A DNA stretch of 64,000 bases from Oricola cellulosilytica (GCF_019966575.1 NZ_JAINFK010000003.1:446001-510000), one strand, 5' to 3'. Positions 19,729 through 28,742 are shown, numbered from the stretch's first letter. Translations and numbers: made by a program. Notes: generated from the letters alone by a model not told the origin.

Positions 19729-20612
19729 CGCAACAGGGAGGGTCTGGCCGGCCGGCCGTTGCCGTGATCTCGAGCCATGTCGCGCGCGGGTCTGTCGGCA
19801 ACCGCGCCGCCGTCTTTGCCCTCGAATCGCTGGGATTTCCCGTCTGGGCGGTGACGACCGTTTCACTGCCTTGGCATCCAGGACACGGCCCGGCACCACG
19901 AATCGTACCGGACGACCGGGAATTCGCAGCTTACATGCAAGCGCTTGCCTCCTCGCCGCATCTGTTGGAAGTAGGCGCTGTGCTGACCGGCTATCTCGGT
20001 TCCCCTGAACAGGCAGAAGCGATTGCCGGCTTCATCGCGGCTGCCCGGCGGGTCAATCCGAATCTGCTGCATGTTTGCGACCCTGTCATCGGCGACAGGA
20101 GCGGGCTTTACGTGTCCGAGGCTGTGGCAGAGGAAATCCGTGACAGGCTGTTTACGCGTGCCGATCTCGTCACACCGAACCGCTTCGAGCTTGAATGGCT
20201 GACCGGCCGAAATCTCGATACGAACGACGCGATTGCCGCGGCCGCCTCTTCCCTCGACGCGCCAACCGCGCTCGTTACCAGCGCTCACCCGTTGCTCGCT
20301 GGAGGGACGGGAAACCTGCTGATAGATCACGGAAAGGCCGTTTTCGCCGAACACCGCTTTATCGAGGACGCCCCGAACGGACCCGGCGACCTGACGGCCG
20401 CGCTGTTTCTTGGGCGAATTCTGATGGGAGCATCACCGGAGAAAGCCCTGCAACTGGCGACGGCCTCGGTATTCGAAATGGTGTCGCGCACGTGCAAGCG
20501 CGGCGCCGACGAACTTATGCTCGAAACCGATTCAACAAGCATGCTCAAACCGATGGCGATGGTTCAAATGCGGCACATGGCGCTATCGCCATCACCGCCG
20601 CAGCGGGCGTGA
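19725..20612 (+). CDS. pdxY: Pyridoxal kinase (PdxY/PdxK family)
   Basis: Phosphorylates pyridoxal and related B6 vitamers in the salvage pathway. The 295-residue ribokinase-like protein has the pyridoxal-kinase opening VISSHVARGSVGNRAA, LTGYLGSPEQ, CDPVIGDRSGLYV, the LVTPNRFELEWLTG strand and the phosphate-binding NGPGDLTAALF with the catalytic Asp. It starts inside the stop codon of the small membrane protein gene (4-base ATGA overlap). The last 25 residues are low complexity and poorly conserved. Confidence 0.92.
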   Translation: MTQQGGSGRPAVAVISSHVARGSVGNRAAVFALESLGFPVWAVTTVSLPWHPGHGPAPRIVPDDREFAAYMQALASSPHLLEVGAVLTGYLGSPEQAEAIAGFIAAARRVNPNLLHVCDPVIGDRSGLYVSEAVAEEIRDRLFTRADLVTPNRFELEWLTGRNLDTNDAIAAAASSLDAPTALVTSAHPLLAGGTGNLLIDHGKAVFAEHRFIEDAPNGPGDLTAALFLGRILMGASPEKALQLATASVFEMVSRTCKRGADELMLETDSTSMLKPMAMVQMRHMALSPSPPQRA

Positions 20613-20664
20613 TTCGCTCGTCAACAGGCTTGAACGTCATCCCTTTCGAGGTTACGGCTGCCCT

Positions 20665-21357
20665 ATGAGCACTTTTCCAAAAAACCTTCTTGAGGGCTAT
20701 CAGAACTTTCTCGACGGCACTTATTCGCAACGGTCCGACCGCTACAAGGAGCTCGCCCTAAAGGGTCAGAATCCGGAGACGTTGGTGATTGCCTGCTGCG
20801 ACTCGCGCGCCGCGCCTGAAATTGTATTCGATTCCGGTCCGGGAGAGATCTTCGTGCTGCGCAACGTCGCCAATCTCGTCCCGCCCTACAATGCAGAGGG
20901 ACGGTACCGTTCCTCCGTGGCAGCCATCGAGTTCGCCGTCGTTAGCTTGGGCGTCCGCCATATTGTCGTCATGGGACACGGGCGCTGCGGCGGTGTGGCA
21001 GCCGCTCTCGACGAGCGCCGCAAGGCGCTCGATGAGGGTGACGCCATCGGACATTGGATCAGTCTGCTCGACCCGGCAATCGAGGCTGCCGCAAAGGGCG
21101 GCGAATCCAGTTCATGCGACCATGCGCACGATCCTGGGGCCGGCAAGGAAGCTTCGGAGGCCGACCTCCGGCGAACCGCGGTCGAACGCATGTCGGTGAG
21201 CAAGTCGATTGGAAATCTTCGAACATTTCCCTATGTCCGCGACCGCGAAGAGAGCGGCGCTCTGACACTGCACGGAGCCTGGTTCGACATCTCGGAAGGC
21301 GTGCTCTGGGTGTATGACCCCGACAATGAAACGTTTGCGCCTGCGCTGGAGCGCTAG
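20665..21357 (+). CDS. can: Beta-class carbonic anhydrase
   Basis: Hydrates CO2 to bicarbonate in the cytoplasm. The 230-residue protein has the complete zinc set of the beta class: Cys44 with the Asp46-Arg48 dyad in ACCDSRAAPE, and His105 and Cys108 in VMGHGRCGG. The C-terminal part LHGAWFDISEGVLWVYD is also typical. It lies 52 bp after pdxY on the same strand and may share its transcript. No signal peptide is seen. Bicarbonate supply for carboxylases is the usual role; the exact physiological need here is not shown. Confidence 0.94.
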   Translation: MSTFPKNLLEGYQNFLDGTYSQRSDRYKELALKGQNPETLVIACCDSRAAPEIVFDSGPGEIFVLRNVANLVPPYNAEGRYRSSVAAIEFAVVSLGVRHIVVMGHGRCGGVAAALDERRKALDEGDAIGHWISLLDPAIEAAAKGGESSSCDHAHDPGAGKEASEADLRRTAVERMSVSKSIGNLRTFPYVRDREESGALTLHGAWFDISEGVLWVYDPDNETFAPALER

Positions 21358-21406
21358 GAGGAACCCGGGAGCGGAATTGCCGTCGTGCCATGGGCGCTGC
21401 CCGTCG

Positions 21407-21838
21407 TCAGCCGCCGTCGGCGGTCATTCCGGCGGCCTCGATGCCGTGGATCCCGCAAATTTCGTCATTGTCGGAGGTGTCGCCGGAAATGCCCACGGCG
21501 CCGACAATCGCTCCGATTTTGTCTTTGACGAGGACGCCGCCCGGGACAGCGACGATCTTGCCCCCCGACACGCTTGACAGACCTTCAAGAAAATGGGGAC
21601 GCGTTTCCGCCTGGGCGTTCAGCCAGCGCGAGCCCGCGCCAACCGCCAGCGCCCCGTAAGCCTTTCCCGATGCGATCTCATGGCGCAGGAACGAGGAGTT
21701 GTCAGAGCGCTGGAAGGCAATCAGATGCCCGCCGGAATCCAACACGGCGACCGAAAGCGGTTTGAGACCCATTTCGGCTCCCTTGGCGAACGCCGCCTCG
21801 ATGATGGTGTTGGCCTGTGCAAGCGTGATGTTTGACAT
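21407..21838 (-). CDS. GlcG/HbpS-family heme-degrading-like protein
   Basis: A 143-residue single-domain protein beginning MSNITLAQANTIIEAAFAKG, with VAVLDSGGHLIAFQRSD, KAYGALAVG, PGGVLVKDKIGAIVGAVGIS and the closing SGDTSDNDEICGIHGIEAAG, all landmarks of PF03928. Members bind heme or corrinoids, or sit in glycolate operons (GlcG); neither context is present here, so the role is open. AGGAGAAA 6 nt upstream fixes the ATG at 21838. It converges on the carbonic anhydrase gene, 49 bp away. Confidence 0.87.
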   Translation of the reverse strand: MSNITLAQANTIIEAAFAKGAEMGLKPLSVAVLDSGGHLIAFQRSDNSSFLRHEIASGKAYGALAVGAGSRWLNAQAETRPHFLEGLSSVSGGKIVAVPGGVLVKDKIGAIVGAVGISGDTSDNDEICGIHGIEAAGMTADGG

Positions 21839-21943
21839 CGTCTCTTTTCTCCTGTGATTTCGAGCGGCGGCGGGCGGCGTCGTAGCATGCATTGACAGGA
21901 GCGCCAGCAGAAAATGGCGCGCTGCGAAAAAGGGGGGACAGCC

Positions 21944-23533
21944 GTGCCGCGTGATTTTCAACGTCCTGGCCGCTCGCCGGTCATCGCCGAAAACGGAATG
22001 GCGGCGACCTCGCATCCGCTAGCCACAATGACGGCAGTCCAGGTGTTGCGGGATGGCGGAAATGCCATCGACGCCGCCATCGCCGCGGCCGCCACACTCG
22101 CAGTCGTCGAGCCGCACATGACCGGAATTGGCGGCGATTGCTTCGCCCTTGTCGCAAAGCCAGACGGGTCGACGTTCGGACTTGACGGTGCCGGCAGGGC
22201 CGCGAGCGCTGCCCGCACAGAATGGTATGTGGAGCGCGGCTTTACCGAAATCCCATCCCATTCGCCGCATGCGGTCACTGTGCCCGGCGCGGTGAAGGCG
22301 TGGCATACGCTTCTCGCGGTCGGCGGAACGATGGAGCTTCCGCGCCTCTTCGCCGACGCCCTAAGGTACGCTGAGGAAGGCTACGCCGTGGCGCCGCGTG
22401 TGGCTCACGACTGGGCGAAGCAAACCGCGACCCTGCGTGCCGACGAGGGGGCAAGTCTGCATTTTCTCTATCAGGGCGAAGCCCCGCTGGCCGGCCAGCG
22501 TCACCGGCAGCCGGCGCTTGCCCGGACGCTGAGGGCGATCAGTCAGGACGGGGCCGACGCATTTTACACCGGACCGGTCGCCGAGGAGATCGCGCGGACG
22601 GTGCAGGCGAAGGGTGGATTTCTGTCGCAGGACGACCTCGCGGCCGTAACCACCGGCTTTGTCGACCCCCTGTCGATCGACTATGCGGGCCACGCGCTGA
22701 TGGAATTGCCTCCGAGCGGTCAAGGCATTGTCGCGATGATCATGCTCAACATTCTCGAACAGATCGGCGTGCGCGAGCACGCTCCCGATAGCCCGGCCCG
22801 ATACCACTGCGAAATGGAAGCCGCGCGTCTTGCCTACAGCGTGCGGGATATCCTGCTCGCCGAGCCCGAACATATGCCGGTTCCTGCCTCGACCCTGATT
22901 TCCAGCAAATACGCCGAAGGTCTCGCCGCGCAGTTCAGTGCCGGGCGGCGGAATGACCGGATCGCGATTCCTGCCATCCCGGACTCCGATACCGTCTATC
23001 TGACGGTCGTCGACCGCGACCGCATGGCGGTGTCGTTCATCAATTCGCTCTATGGGGCATTCGGTTCACAGATCGTCACGCCAGAAAGTGGCATCGCGCT
23101 GCAGAACCGCGGTGCGTGTTTCGTTACCGATCCCGCACACCCGAACGTCATCGCACCCTCAAAGCGTCCGCTTCACACCATCATCCCGGCAATGGTGGCA
23201 AGGAACGGGGAGGCCGCCATTTCCTTCGGAGTGATGGGTGGATCCTACCAGCCGGTCGGTCATGCCCATCTGCTCTCCAACATGCTGGATTACGGCATGG
23301 ACCCGCAGGAGGCGATCGACCATCCGCGCATGTTCTGGGACGACGAAGGCGTCATACGAGGGGAGGCGGGTATTGAGCCGGCCGTGCTGGAAGGCATGTC
23401 CGCACTCGGCCATGAGACGGCGCCGGCGGAAGCGCCCTTCGGGGGCGGGCAGGCAATCGCGATCGACCGGGAGTCGGGATTTCTCGTTGGCGGGTCCGAT
23501 CCCCGCAAGGACGGATGCGCGATGGGTTGGTGA
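21944..23533 (+). CDS. Gamma-glutamyltransferase-like protein, apparently cytoplasmic
   Basis: An Ntn-hydrolase that would self-cleave before the Thr of SDTVYLTVVDRDRMAVS (about residue 348) and use it as nucleophile. Large-subunit marks are NGMAATSHPLAT, GGNAIDAAIAAAATLAVVEP, MTGIGGDCFALV and ELPPSGQGI; small-subunit marks are PLHTIIPAMV, FGVMGGSYQPVGH and FGGGQAIA. There is no signal peptide, unlike periplasmic GGTs, so it belongs with cytoplasmic YwrD-like enzymes. GTG 21944 is chosen for the GGGGGGACAG upstream and the family-like start PRDFQRPGRSPV; ATG 21914 is an alternative. Confidence 0.9.
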   Translation: MPRDFQRPGRSPVIAENGMAATSHPLATMTAVQVLRDGGNAIDAAIAAAATLAVVEPHMTGIGGDCFALVAKPDGSTFGLDGAGRAASAARTEWYVERGFTEIPSHSPHAVTVPGAVKAWHTLLAVGGTMELPRLFADALRYAEEGYAVAPRVAHDWAKQTATLRADEGASLHFLYQGEAPLAGQRHRQPALARTLRAISQDGADAFYTGPVAEEIARTVQAKGGFLSQDDLAAVTTGFVDPLSIDYAGHALMELPPSGQGIVAMIMLNILEQIGVREHAPDSPARYHCEMEAARLAYSVRDILLAEPEHMPVPASTLISSKYAEGLAAQFSAGRRNDRIAIPAIPDSDTVYLTVVDRDRMAVSFINSLYGAFGSQIVTPESGIALQNRGACFVTDPAHPNVIAPSKRPLHTIIPAMVARNGEAAISFGVMGGSYQPVGHAHLLSNMLDYGMDPQEAIDHPRMFWDDEGVIRGEAGIEPAVLEGMSALGHETAPAEAPFGGGQAIAIDRESGFLVGGSDPRKDGCAMGW

Positions 23534-23570
23534 GGGTTCGGCTACGCGGACATGGGCGTGTGAGCCGAGA

Positions 23571-24167
23571 TCATTCCTCCATCGAATCGAGCTTGCGCTG
23601 CATCTCCGCGATCTGGTCGCGCATCGACTTCAGGTCTTCAGGCGAGGTGGCGCCCTTCTTGGGTTCGGCGGGGGCGTCGCCGGTCCCGTTTCCCCCGGCG
23701 AAGGGCGAGAACATCTGCATGGCGTTGCGGAACATCTCCATGTTGCGGCGCGTCTGTTCCTCGATCATTTGCTGGCTCGACGAAATCAGGTCGATCGGCG
23801 ATTTGCCCACCATTGAGGTCATCTGTTCGCGCAGTCGCTCCTGTTCCTTCGAAAACAGCGCCATGGAGTGTTCGAGGTAACTCGGCAGCACCATCTGCAT
23901 CTGGTCGCCGTAGAACGAGATAAGCTGCCTGAGAACGGAGATCGGGAGCATCGACTGGCCGGACTTGCCTTCCTGCTCAAAGATGATCTGGGTCAGCACC
24001 GCGTGGGTCAGATCCTGGCCGGACTTGGCGTCCTGGACAACGAAATCTTCTCCATCCTTCACCATCTTGGCGAGGTCCTCAAGGGTCACGTAAGTGCTTG
24101 TGCCCGTGTTGTAGAGCCGCCGGTTGGCATATTTCTTGATGACCGTGGGCTCATCGTTCTTCGCCAT
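23571..24167 (-). CDS. phaR: Polyhydroxyalkanoate synthesis repressor PhaR
   Basis: Sensor-repressor that binds both DNA and PHB granules and controls phasin and PHB genes. The 198-residue protein opens MAKNDEPTVIKKYANRRLYN, the PhaR DNA-binding domain PF07879, followed by the accumulation-regulator region (DAKSGQDLTHAVLTQIIFEQ; LPISVLRQLISFYGDQMQ) and a Met/Gln-rich helical tail with a final coiled coil. GGGAGG lies 6 nt before ATG 24167. It is divergent from phaAB, the usual alphaproteobacterial arrangement, so the shared 324-bp gap probably contains its operator. Confidence 0.95.
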   Translation of the reverse strand: MAKNDEPTVIKKYANRRLYNTGTSTYVTLEDLAKMVKDGEDFVVQDAKSGQDLTHAVLTQIIFEQEGKSGQSMLPISVLRQLISFYGDQMQMVLPSYLEHSMALFSKEQERLREQMTSMVGKSPIDLISSSQQMIEEQTRRNMEMFRNAMQMFSPFAGGNGTGDAPAEPKKGATSPEDLKSMRDQIAEMQRKLDSMEE

Positions 24168-24413
24168 TTCGTGCTCCCTCCCGATGGGGGCTTTGAGGTG
24201 CGGCGTCTCAGCCGGTTGCGAAAATACTAGTAACAAAGCCGCTGCATATCAAAGCGTTTGTTGCAGTGCGGCGTCAACCACTGGCTGAATCGATGCCCAT
24301 CCAGGTAACCGGGCAGTTTCCAAGCGGCGTAGGTATACGTCCCTGGGCGAACTGCACATGACGTACCGGTCGGATTTAAGGAGGGCGATCCCACCACCGG
24401 CCATTGTGTGTTG

Positions 24414-24437
24414 GCCTTCAACCTATAAGATGAAGGC
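24414..24437. promoter_or_regulatory. Inverted repeat in the phaR-phaA intergenic region
   Basis: GCCTTCA (24414-24420) and TGAAGGC (24431-24437) are perfect 7-bp arms around ACCTATAAGA, which contains a TATAAG resembling a -10 box, 55 bp upstream of the phaA start. A repressor bound here would block that promoter. It does not resemble the CTGC/GCAG PhaR sites I know of, so assignment to PhaR is speculative. The rest of the gap 24168-24491 shows no gene; an AAGGAGG at about 24379 has no start codon after it. Confidence 0.35.
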
Positions 24438-24491
24438 AACCACCGGCATCCGCCGGGTTGCCAGATCGGATAAGCCAAGGAGGCCCCTCTC

Positions 24492-25664
24492 ATGACTTCA
24501 GTCGTTATCGCCAGCGCCGCGCGTACCCCCGTCGGCTCTTTCAACGGGGCGTTTGCAAACGTGCCTGCCCACGAACTGGGCGCCGTGGCGATCAAGGGTG
24601 CGCTCGAACGCGCCGGCGTCGATGCGGCCGATGTCGACGAGGTGATCATGGGCCAGATCCTGACCGCCGGTCAGGGTCAGAACCCGGCACGGCAAGCGGC
24701 CATGGCGGCGGGATGCCCGCAGGAAACGACGGCTTGGAACCTCAACCAGCTTTGCGGCTCGGGACTCCGCGCGGTCGCCATCGGCATGCAGCAGATCGCA
24801 ACGGGCGACGCCAGCATCATCGTCGCCGGCGGACAGGAGTCCATGTCGATGGCGCCCCACTGTGCGCATCTGCGCGGCGGCGTGAAGATGGGCGACCTGA
24901 AGATGATCGACACCATGCTCAAGGACGGCCTGATGGACGCTTTCAACGGCTATCATATGGGCAACACCGCTGAGAACGTCGCCCGGCAGTGGCAGTTGAC
25001 CCGCGATCATCAGGACGATTTCGCCGTTGCATCGCAGAACAAGGCCGAGGCTGCGCAGAAGGCCGGCAAGTTCAAGGACGAGATCGTTCCCTTCACAGTC
25101 AAGGGCCGCAAGGGCGATACGGTCGTCGAGGAAGACGAATACATCAAGCACGGCGTGACCAAGGACAGCATCGCGAAACTTCGTCCCGCCTTCGACAAGG
25201 AAGGCTCGGTCACTGCGGCCAATGCCTCGGGCATCAATGATGGCGGCGCGGCGACCGTGTTGATGAGCGAGGAGGAGGCAAAAAAGCGCGGCATCAAGCC
25301 GATGGCCCGGATCGTTTCCTGGGCGACGGCTGGCGTTGATCCGGCAATCATGGGCACGGGTCCGATCCCAGCCTCGCGCAAGGCGCTCGAAAGGGCCGGC
25401 TGGAGCGTTGACGATCTCGATCTCGTGGAGGCCAACGAGGCCTTCGCGGCGCAGGCCTGCGCGGTCAACAAGGATCTCGGCTGGAACACGGACATCGTCA
25501 ATGTGAATGGCGGCGCGATCGCCATCGGCCATCCGGTCGGCGCGTCGGGTGCACGCATTCTCAACACCCTGCTGTTCGAGATGCAGCGCAGGGACGCAAA
25601 GAAGGGACTCGCGACACTGTGCATCGGCGGCGGCATGGGGGTTGCCCTGTGCGTCGAGCGCTGA
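24492..25664 (+). CDS. phaA: Acetyl-CoA acetyltransferase (beta-ketothiolase)
   Basis: Condenses two acetyl-CoA into acetoacetyl-CoA, the first step of PHB synthesis. The 390-residue product has the acylation Cys88 in [23 protein letters not shown]-type loop [11 protein letters not shown], the His of [16 protein letters not shown] and the second Cys in [17 protein letters not shown] lies 7 nt before the ATG. phaB follows 85 bp later, with a hairpin in between. No phaC synthase is in the window; in this order it is usually at another locus. Confidence 0.97.
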   Translation: MTSVVIASAARTPVGSFNGAFANVPAHELGAVAIKGALERAGVDAADVDEVIMGQILTAGQGQNPARQAAMAAGCPQETTAWNLNQLCGSGLRAVAIGMQQIATGDASIIVAGGQESMSMAPHCAHLRGGVKMGDLKMIDTMLKDGLMDAFNGYHMGNTAENVARQWQLTRDHQDDFAVASQNKAEAAQKAGKFKDEIVPFTVKGRKGDTVVEEDEYIKHGVTKDSIAKLRPAFDKEGSVTAANASGINDGGAATVLMSEEEAKKRGIKPMARIVSWATAGVDPAIMGTGPIPASRKALERAGWSVDDLDLVEANEAFAAQACAVNKDLGWNTDIVNVNGGAIAIGHPVGASGARILNTLLFEMQRRDAKKGLATLCIGGGMGVALCVER

Positions 25665-25685
25665 CGGAAAATTCGCAATAAGAGG

Positions 25686-25708
25686 CGGGCCGGTTTTCCG
25701 GCCCGTTT
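25686..25708 (+). terminator. Hairpin with T-tail between phaA and phaB
   Basis: CGGGCCGG (25686-25693), TTTT loop, CCGGCCCG (25698-25705), then TTT. The stem is a perfect 8-bp GC-rich helix, 22 bp after the phaA stop and 42 bp before the phaB start. It could terminate part of the transcripts or mark a processing site that sets different PhaA and PhaB levels. Confidence 0.55.
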
Positions 25709-25749
25709 CTCGAAGACTGCCCAGGGAAGAGAAACGAGGAGGAGCAATC

Positions 25750-26475
25750 ATGGGACGAGTAGCACTCGTGACCGGGGGATCGCGCGGCATCGGCGCGGCG
25801 ATCTCCAAGGCGCTGAAGGACGAAGGGTATTCGGTCGCCGCCACCTATGCCGGTAATGACGAGGCCGCCAAGGCATTCACCGAAGAGACGGGCATCAAGA
25901 CCTACAAGTGGGACGTCTCTTCCTACGACGCCTGTAAAGAGGGGATCGGGAAGATCGAGGGTGATCTCGGCCCGATCGAGGTCCTCGTCAACAATGCCGG
26001 CATTACACGCGATGCGATGTTTCACAAGATGACGCCGCAGCAGTGGAATGAGGTCATCAACACCAATCTTACCGGCCTCTTCAATATGACGCATCCGGTC
26101 TGGAGCGGCATGCGCGACCGCAAATTCGGCCGCATTATCAACATTTCCTCGATCAACGGCCAGAAGGGACAGGCCGGCCAGTCGAACTATTCGGCGGCGA
26201 AGGCCGGCGACCTGGGCTTTACCCGGGCGCTGGCGCAGGAAGGCGCGCGCGCCGGCATCACCGTCAATGCGGTGTGCCCCGGTTACATCGGCACCGAAAT
26301 GGTGCGGGCGATCGATGAGAAAGTGCTCAACGAGCGCATCATACCGCAGATTCCGGTCGGACGGCTGGGCGAACCCGAGGAAATCGCACGCTGTGTCGTG
26401 TTCCTTGCGTCCGACGATGCGGGGTTCGTCACCGGGTCGACGATCTCGGCCAATGGCGGCCAGTATTTCACCTGA
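25750..26475 (+). CDS. phaB: Acetoacetyl-CoA reductase
   Basis: NADPH-dependent reduction of acetoacetyl-CoA to (R)-3-hydroxybutyryl-CoA. The 241-residue short-chain dehydrogenase has VTGGSRGIGAAI (cofactor loop), NNAGITRDAMFHKM, NISSINGQKGQAGQ and the catalytic SNYSAAKAG, with C-terminal DAGFVTGSTISANGGQY. These are diagnostic of PhaB rather than FabG. GAGGAGGAG 7 nt upstream sets ATG 25750. A 7-bp hairpin (26487-26504) follows the stop. Confidence 0.96.
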   Translation: MGRVALVTGGSRGIGAAISKALKDEGYSVAATYAGNDEAAKAFTEETGIKTYKWDVSSYDACKEGIGKIEGDLGPIEVLVNNAGITRDAMFHKMTPQQWNEVINTNLTGLFNMTHPVWSGMRDRKFGRIINISSINGQKGQAGQSNYSAAKAGDLGFTRALAQEGARAGITVNAVCPGYIGTEMVRAIDEKVLNERIIPQIPVGRLGEPEEIARCVVFLASDDAGFVTGSTISANGGQYFT

Positions 26476-26486
26476 CCCGAGGATGG

Positions 26487-26504
26487 CCGGAGCAACGGCT
26501 CCGG
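26487..26504. terminator. Hairpin after phaB
   Basis: CCGGAGC (26487-26493) and GCTCCGG (26498-26504) pair around AACG, 11 bp past the phaB stop. No T-tract follows, so it may only be a 3' stabilising stem. Confidence 0.35.
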
Positions 26505-26534
26505 TCGTCGGCAAGGGCTGAGTCAGGAGGCCAC

Positions 26535-26912
26535 ATGAGTTCCGAACAGCCAACCTCGCAGGAGCTTGCCGAAGACCGCACGGAATGGGCGGAAGATAGG
26601 ACGATTTTGGCAAACGAGCGCACGTTTGCCGGATGGATGCGGACCGGCCTCGCGGCGGTTGGCGTCGGGCTGGGGTTCCAGGCCGTCTTCCGGGCCACAG
26701 AGCCGACATGGGTTGCCAAGCTCGGGGCGACCGTCTTCATCCTGATCGGCATCGCGATCTTTCTGACGGCCCGACGGCGGGCCTGCGCCGTGCTGGACCG
26801 GCTGAATTCCCATGCGGCCGAGCCCGCAAAGGACCGCACGTTCGGACTGATGGCCCTGGCTTTCTCGACTGGCTCGGTGCTTCTCGGTGCAGTGGTGTGG
26901 CTGTTCTTGTAG
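26535..26912 (+). CDS. DUF202 (YidH-like) membrane protein
   Basis: A 125-residue protein with a charged N-terminus, then ANERTFAGWMRTGLA, the DUF202 signature, and three hydrophobic segments (TGLAAVGVGLGFQAVF; LGATVFILIGIAIFL; LMALAFSTGSVLLGAVVWLFL). Function is not established for the family; relatives share the VTC transporter domain in fungi. CAGGAGG 6 nt upstream supports the ATG. It follows phaB by 59 bp on the same strand, and its stop abuts the stop of uup. Confidence 0.8.
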   Translation: MSSEQPTSQELAEDRTEWAEDRTILANERTFAGWMRTGLAAVGVGLGFQAVFRATEPTWVAKLGATVFILIGIAIFLTARRRACAVLDRLNSHAAEPAKDRTFGLMALAFSTGSVLLGAVVWLFL

Positions 26913-28742
26913 TCAGCCTTCCAGTTCCTCTCGCAGCATCTCTAGCTCCAGCCATTGCTCTTCCATGGCTGCGTGGGCGGCGCGCTTTTCCTCGAGCTTT
27001 GCGGCGGCCGCACTGAAGCCCTTGGGGTCTTCGGAAAAGAACCGCGAATCGGCGAGCTTCGTCTCGAGCGCGGCAATTTCGGCGGTGGCGACTTCGATTT
27101 CAGCAGGCAGCGTTTCCAACGCGTATTTCTGCTTGTAGGAGAGCTTGCCCTTCGCCACCCCGGAGGGTTTGCGCGCTAAGGTGTTCGCGTCCGGCTTCAA
27201 GGCCTTCACGCTCTTCGTCTTTGCCGGTGGAGCCGTCTCCGGGCGCTGCGCGGCCATGTCGGAATAACCGCCCGCATAGGCGATCCAGCGCCCTTCGCCG
27301 GGACGCCCGGCGTCCGGGGCGATCACTGCGTTGACGGTCCGGTCGAGAAAGTCGCGGTCGTGGCTGACAAGCAGCACGGTGCCGGGAAAGCCCGCGACCA
27401 GTTCCTGCAGCAGGTCGAGCGTCTCCATGTCGAGATCGTTTGTCGGCTCGTCCAGGATCAGCAGGTTGGCGGGGCGGGCGAGCGTCTTGGCCAGAAGCAG
27501 CCGCGCCTTCTCGCCGCCCGATAGTTCGCGCACGGGCGTACGGGCCTGCTCTGGCTTGAACAGAAAGTCCTTCATGTAGGAAGCGACATGCTTCTGCGCG
27601 CCGTTCACGACGAGCGAGCCACCACGGCCGTCGGTCAGGAAATGTTCCAGTGTCTCGTTCGGATCGAGCGCTTCCCGTTTCTGGTCGAGATGGGCGATGT
27701 CGAGATTGACACCAAGCCTGACCGATCCTTCGTCCGGGGCAATTTGTCCGGTCAGCAGGCCGATCAGTGTCGTCTTGCCGGCGCCGTTCGGACCGACGAA
27801 CCCTACCCGGTCGCCGCGATGCACCCGCAGCGAGAAGCCACGCACCAGCGGTCTCTCGCCGAAGCTCTTGGCAATGCCGGTCGCCTCAATGACGAGCTTG
27901 CCGCTCTCGCGCGTGTCGGCGGCCATCAGCCTGGCCGCGCCGTTGGGTCTCTGGTGCTCGCGGAACTGAGTGCGCAGTTGTTGTAGTTCGCCGAGCCGGC
28001 GCATGTTGCGCTTTCGCCGTCCGCTGACCCCGTGGGTGATCCAGTGCTCCTCGCGCACGATCTTGCGGCCGAGCTTGTGGTGGTCGCGCTCTTCCTCCTC
28101 CAGGACGCGGTCGCGCCAATCCTCGAAGGCGGCAAAGCCGGAACCGCTCTCGCGCAGCGCCCCGCGGTCGAGCCACAAGGTGCGGCGCGAGAGGTTCTCC
28201 AGAAACCGCCTGTCGTGCGAGATCAGCACCAATGCGCTGCGGATGCGGGCAAGTTCATCTTCCAGCCACTCTATCGCCGGCAGGTCGAGGTGGTTGGTAG
28301 GCTCGTCGAGCAGCAGGATATCGGGCCGCGGAGCCAGAACTCGCGCAAGCGCCGCGCGGCGCATTTCTCCGCCGGAGAGTTTGTCGGGCGCGGCTTGCGG
28401 GTCGAGACCGAGTTCCCCGAGCAGAGCGTCGGCGCGAAAAGGCTCGTCCAGCGGGCCGAGATCGGCGCGCGCATAGTCGCCGACTGTTTCGAAGCCGGTC
28501 AGTTCGGGCGCTTGCGCCAGATAGCGAATGGTCGCGCCTTTCTCGGTGATGATCTCGCCGCCCGAAGGCTCGGTGATACCTGCGGCGATCTTTAGCAGGG
28601 TGGATTTGCCGGAGCCGTTGCGGCCGACAAGCGCGATCCGGTCTCCCGCATGAACGGAAAAAGAGACGTCGCGCAACAACGGATCGCCGCCGAAGGTCAG
28701 CGAGATGTTTTCGGCGCGCAGGAGTGGTGGGGCGATTGCCAT
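26913..28742 (-). CDS. uup: ABC-F family ATPase, Uup type
   Basis: Soluble twin-ATPase without membrane domains, acting on ribosomes or DNA. In 609 residues it has Walker A GRNGSGKST and GPNGAGKTT, signatures LSGGEMRRAALARVLA and LSGGEKARLLLAKTLA, and Walker B LLLDEPTNHLDL and LILDEPTNDLDM. The C-terminal 80 residues form a coiled coil (LPAEIEVATAEIAALETKLA), the DNA/ribosome-binding extension that marks Uup; TnpB-like uncoupling phenotypes are known for E. coli uup. ATG 28742 begins MAIAPPLLRAENISLTFGG. It is convergent with the DUF202 gene with zero spacing. Confidence 0.93.
   Translation of the reverse strand: MAIAPPLLRAENISLTFGGDPLLRDVSFSVHAGDRIALVGRNGSGKSTLLKIAAGITEPSGGEIITEKGATIRYLAQAPELTGFETVGDYARADLGPLDEPFRADALLGELGLDPQAAPDKLSGGEMRRAALARVLAPRPDILLLDEPTNHLDLPAIEWLEDELARIRSALVLISHDRRFLENLSRRTLWLDRGALRESGSGFAAFEDWRDRVLEEEERDHHKLGRKIVREEHWITHGVSGRRKRNMRRLGELQQLRTQFREHQRPNGAARLMAADTRESGKLVIEATGIAKSFGERPLVRGFSLRVHRGDRVGFVGPNGAGKTTLIGLLTGQIAPDEGSVRLGVNLDIAHLDQKREALDPNETLEHFLTDGRGGSLVVNGAQKHVASYMKDFLFKPEQARTPVRELSGGEKARLLLAKTLARPANLLILDEPTNDLDMETLDLLQELVAGFPGTVLLVSHDRDFLDRTVNAVIAPDAGRPGEGRWIAYAGGYSDMAAQRPETAPPAKTKSVKALKPDANTLARKPSGVAKGKLSYKQKYALETLPAEIEVATAEIAALETKLADSRFFSEDPKGFSAAAAKLEEKRAAHAAMEEQWLELEMLREELEG

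Noticed and set aside
24498-25844. Open frame of 448 codons antisense to phaA
   Set aside because: It lies wholly over an unmistakable thiolase gene, has Arg/His-rich composition and no family motif; long antisense frames are expected at this GC content.
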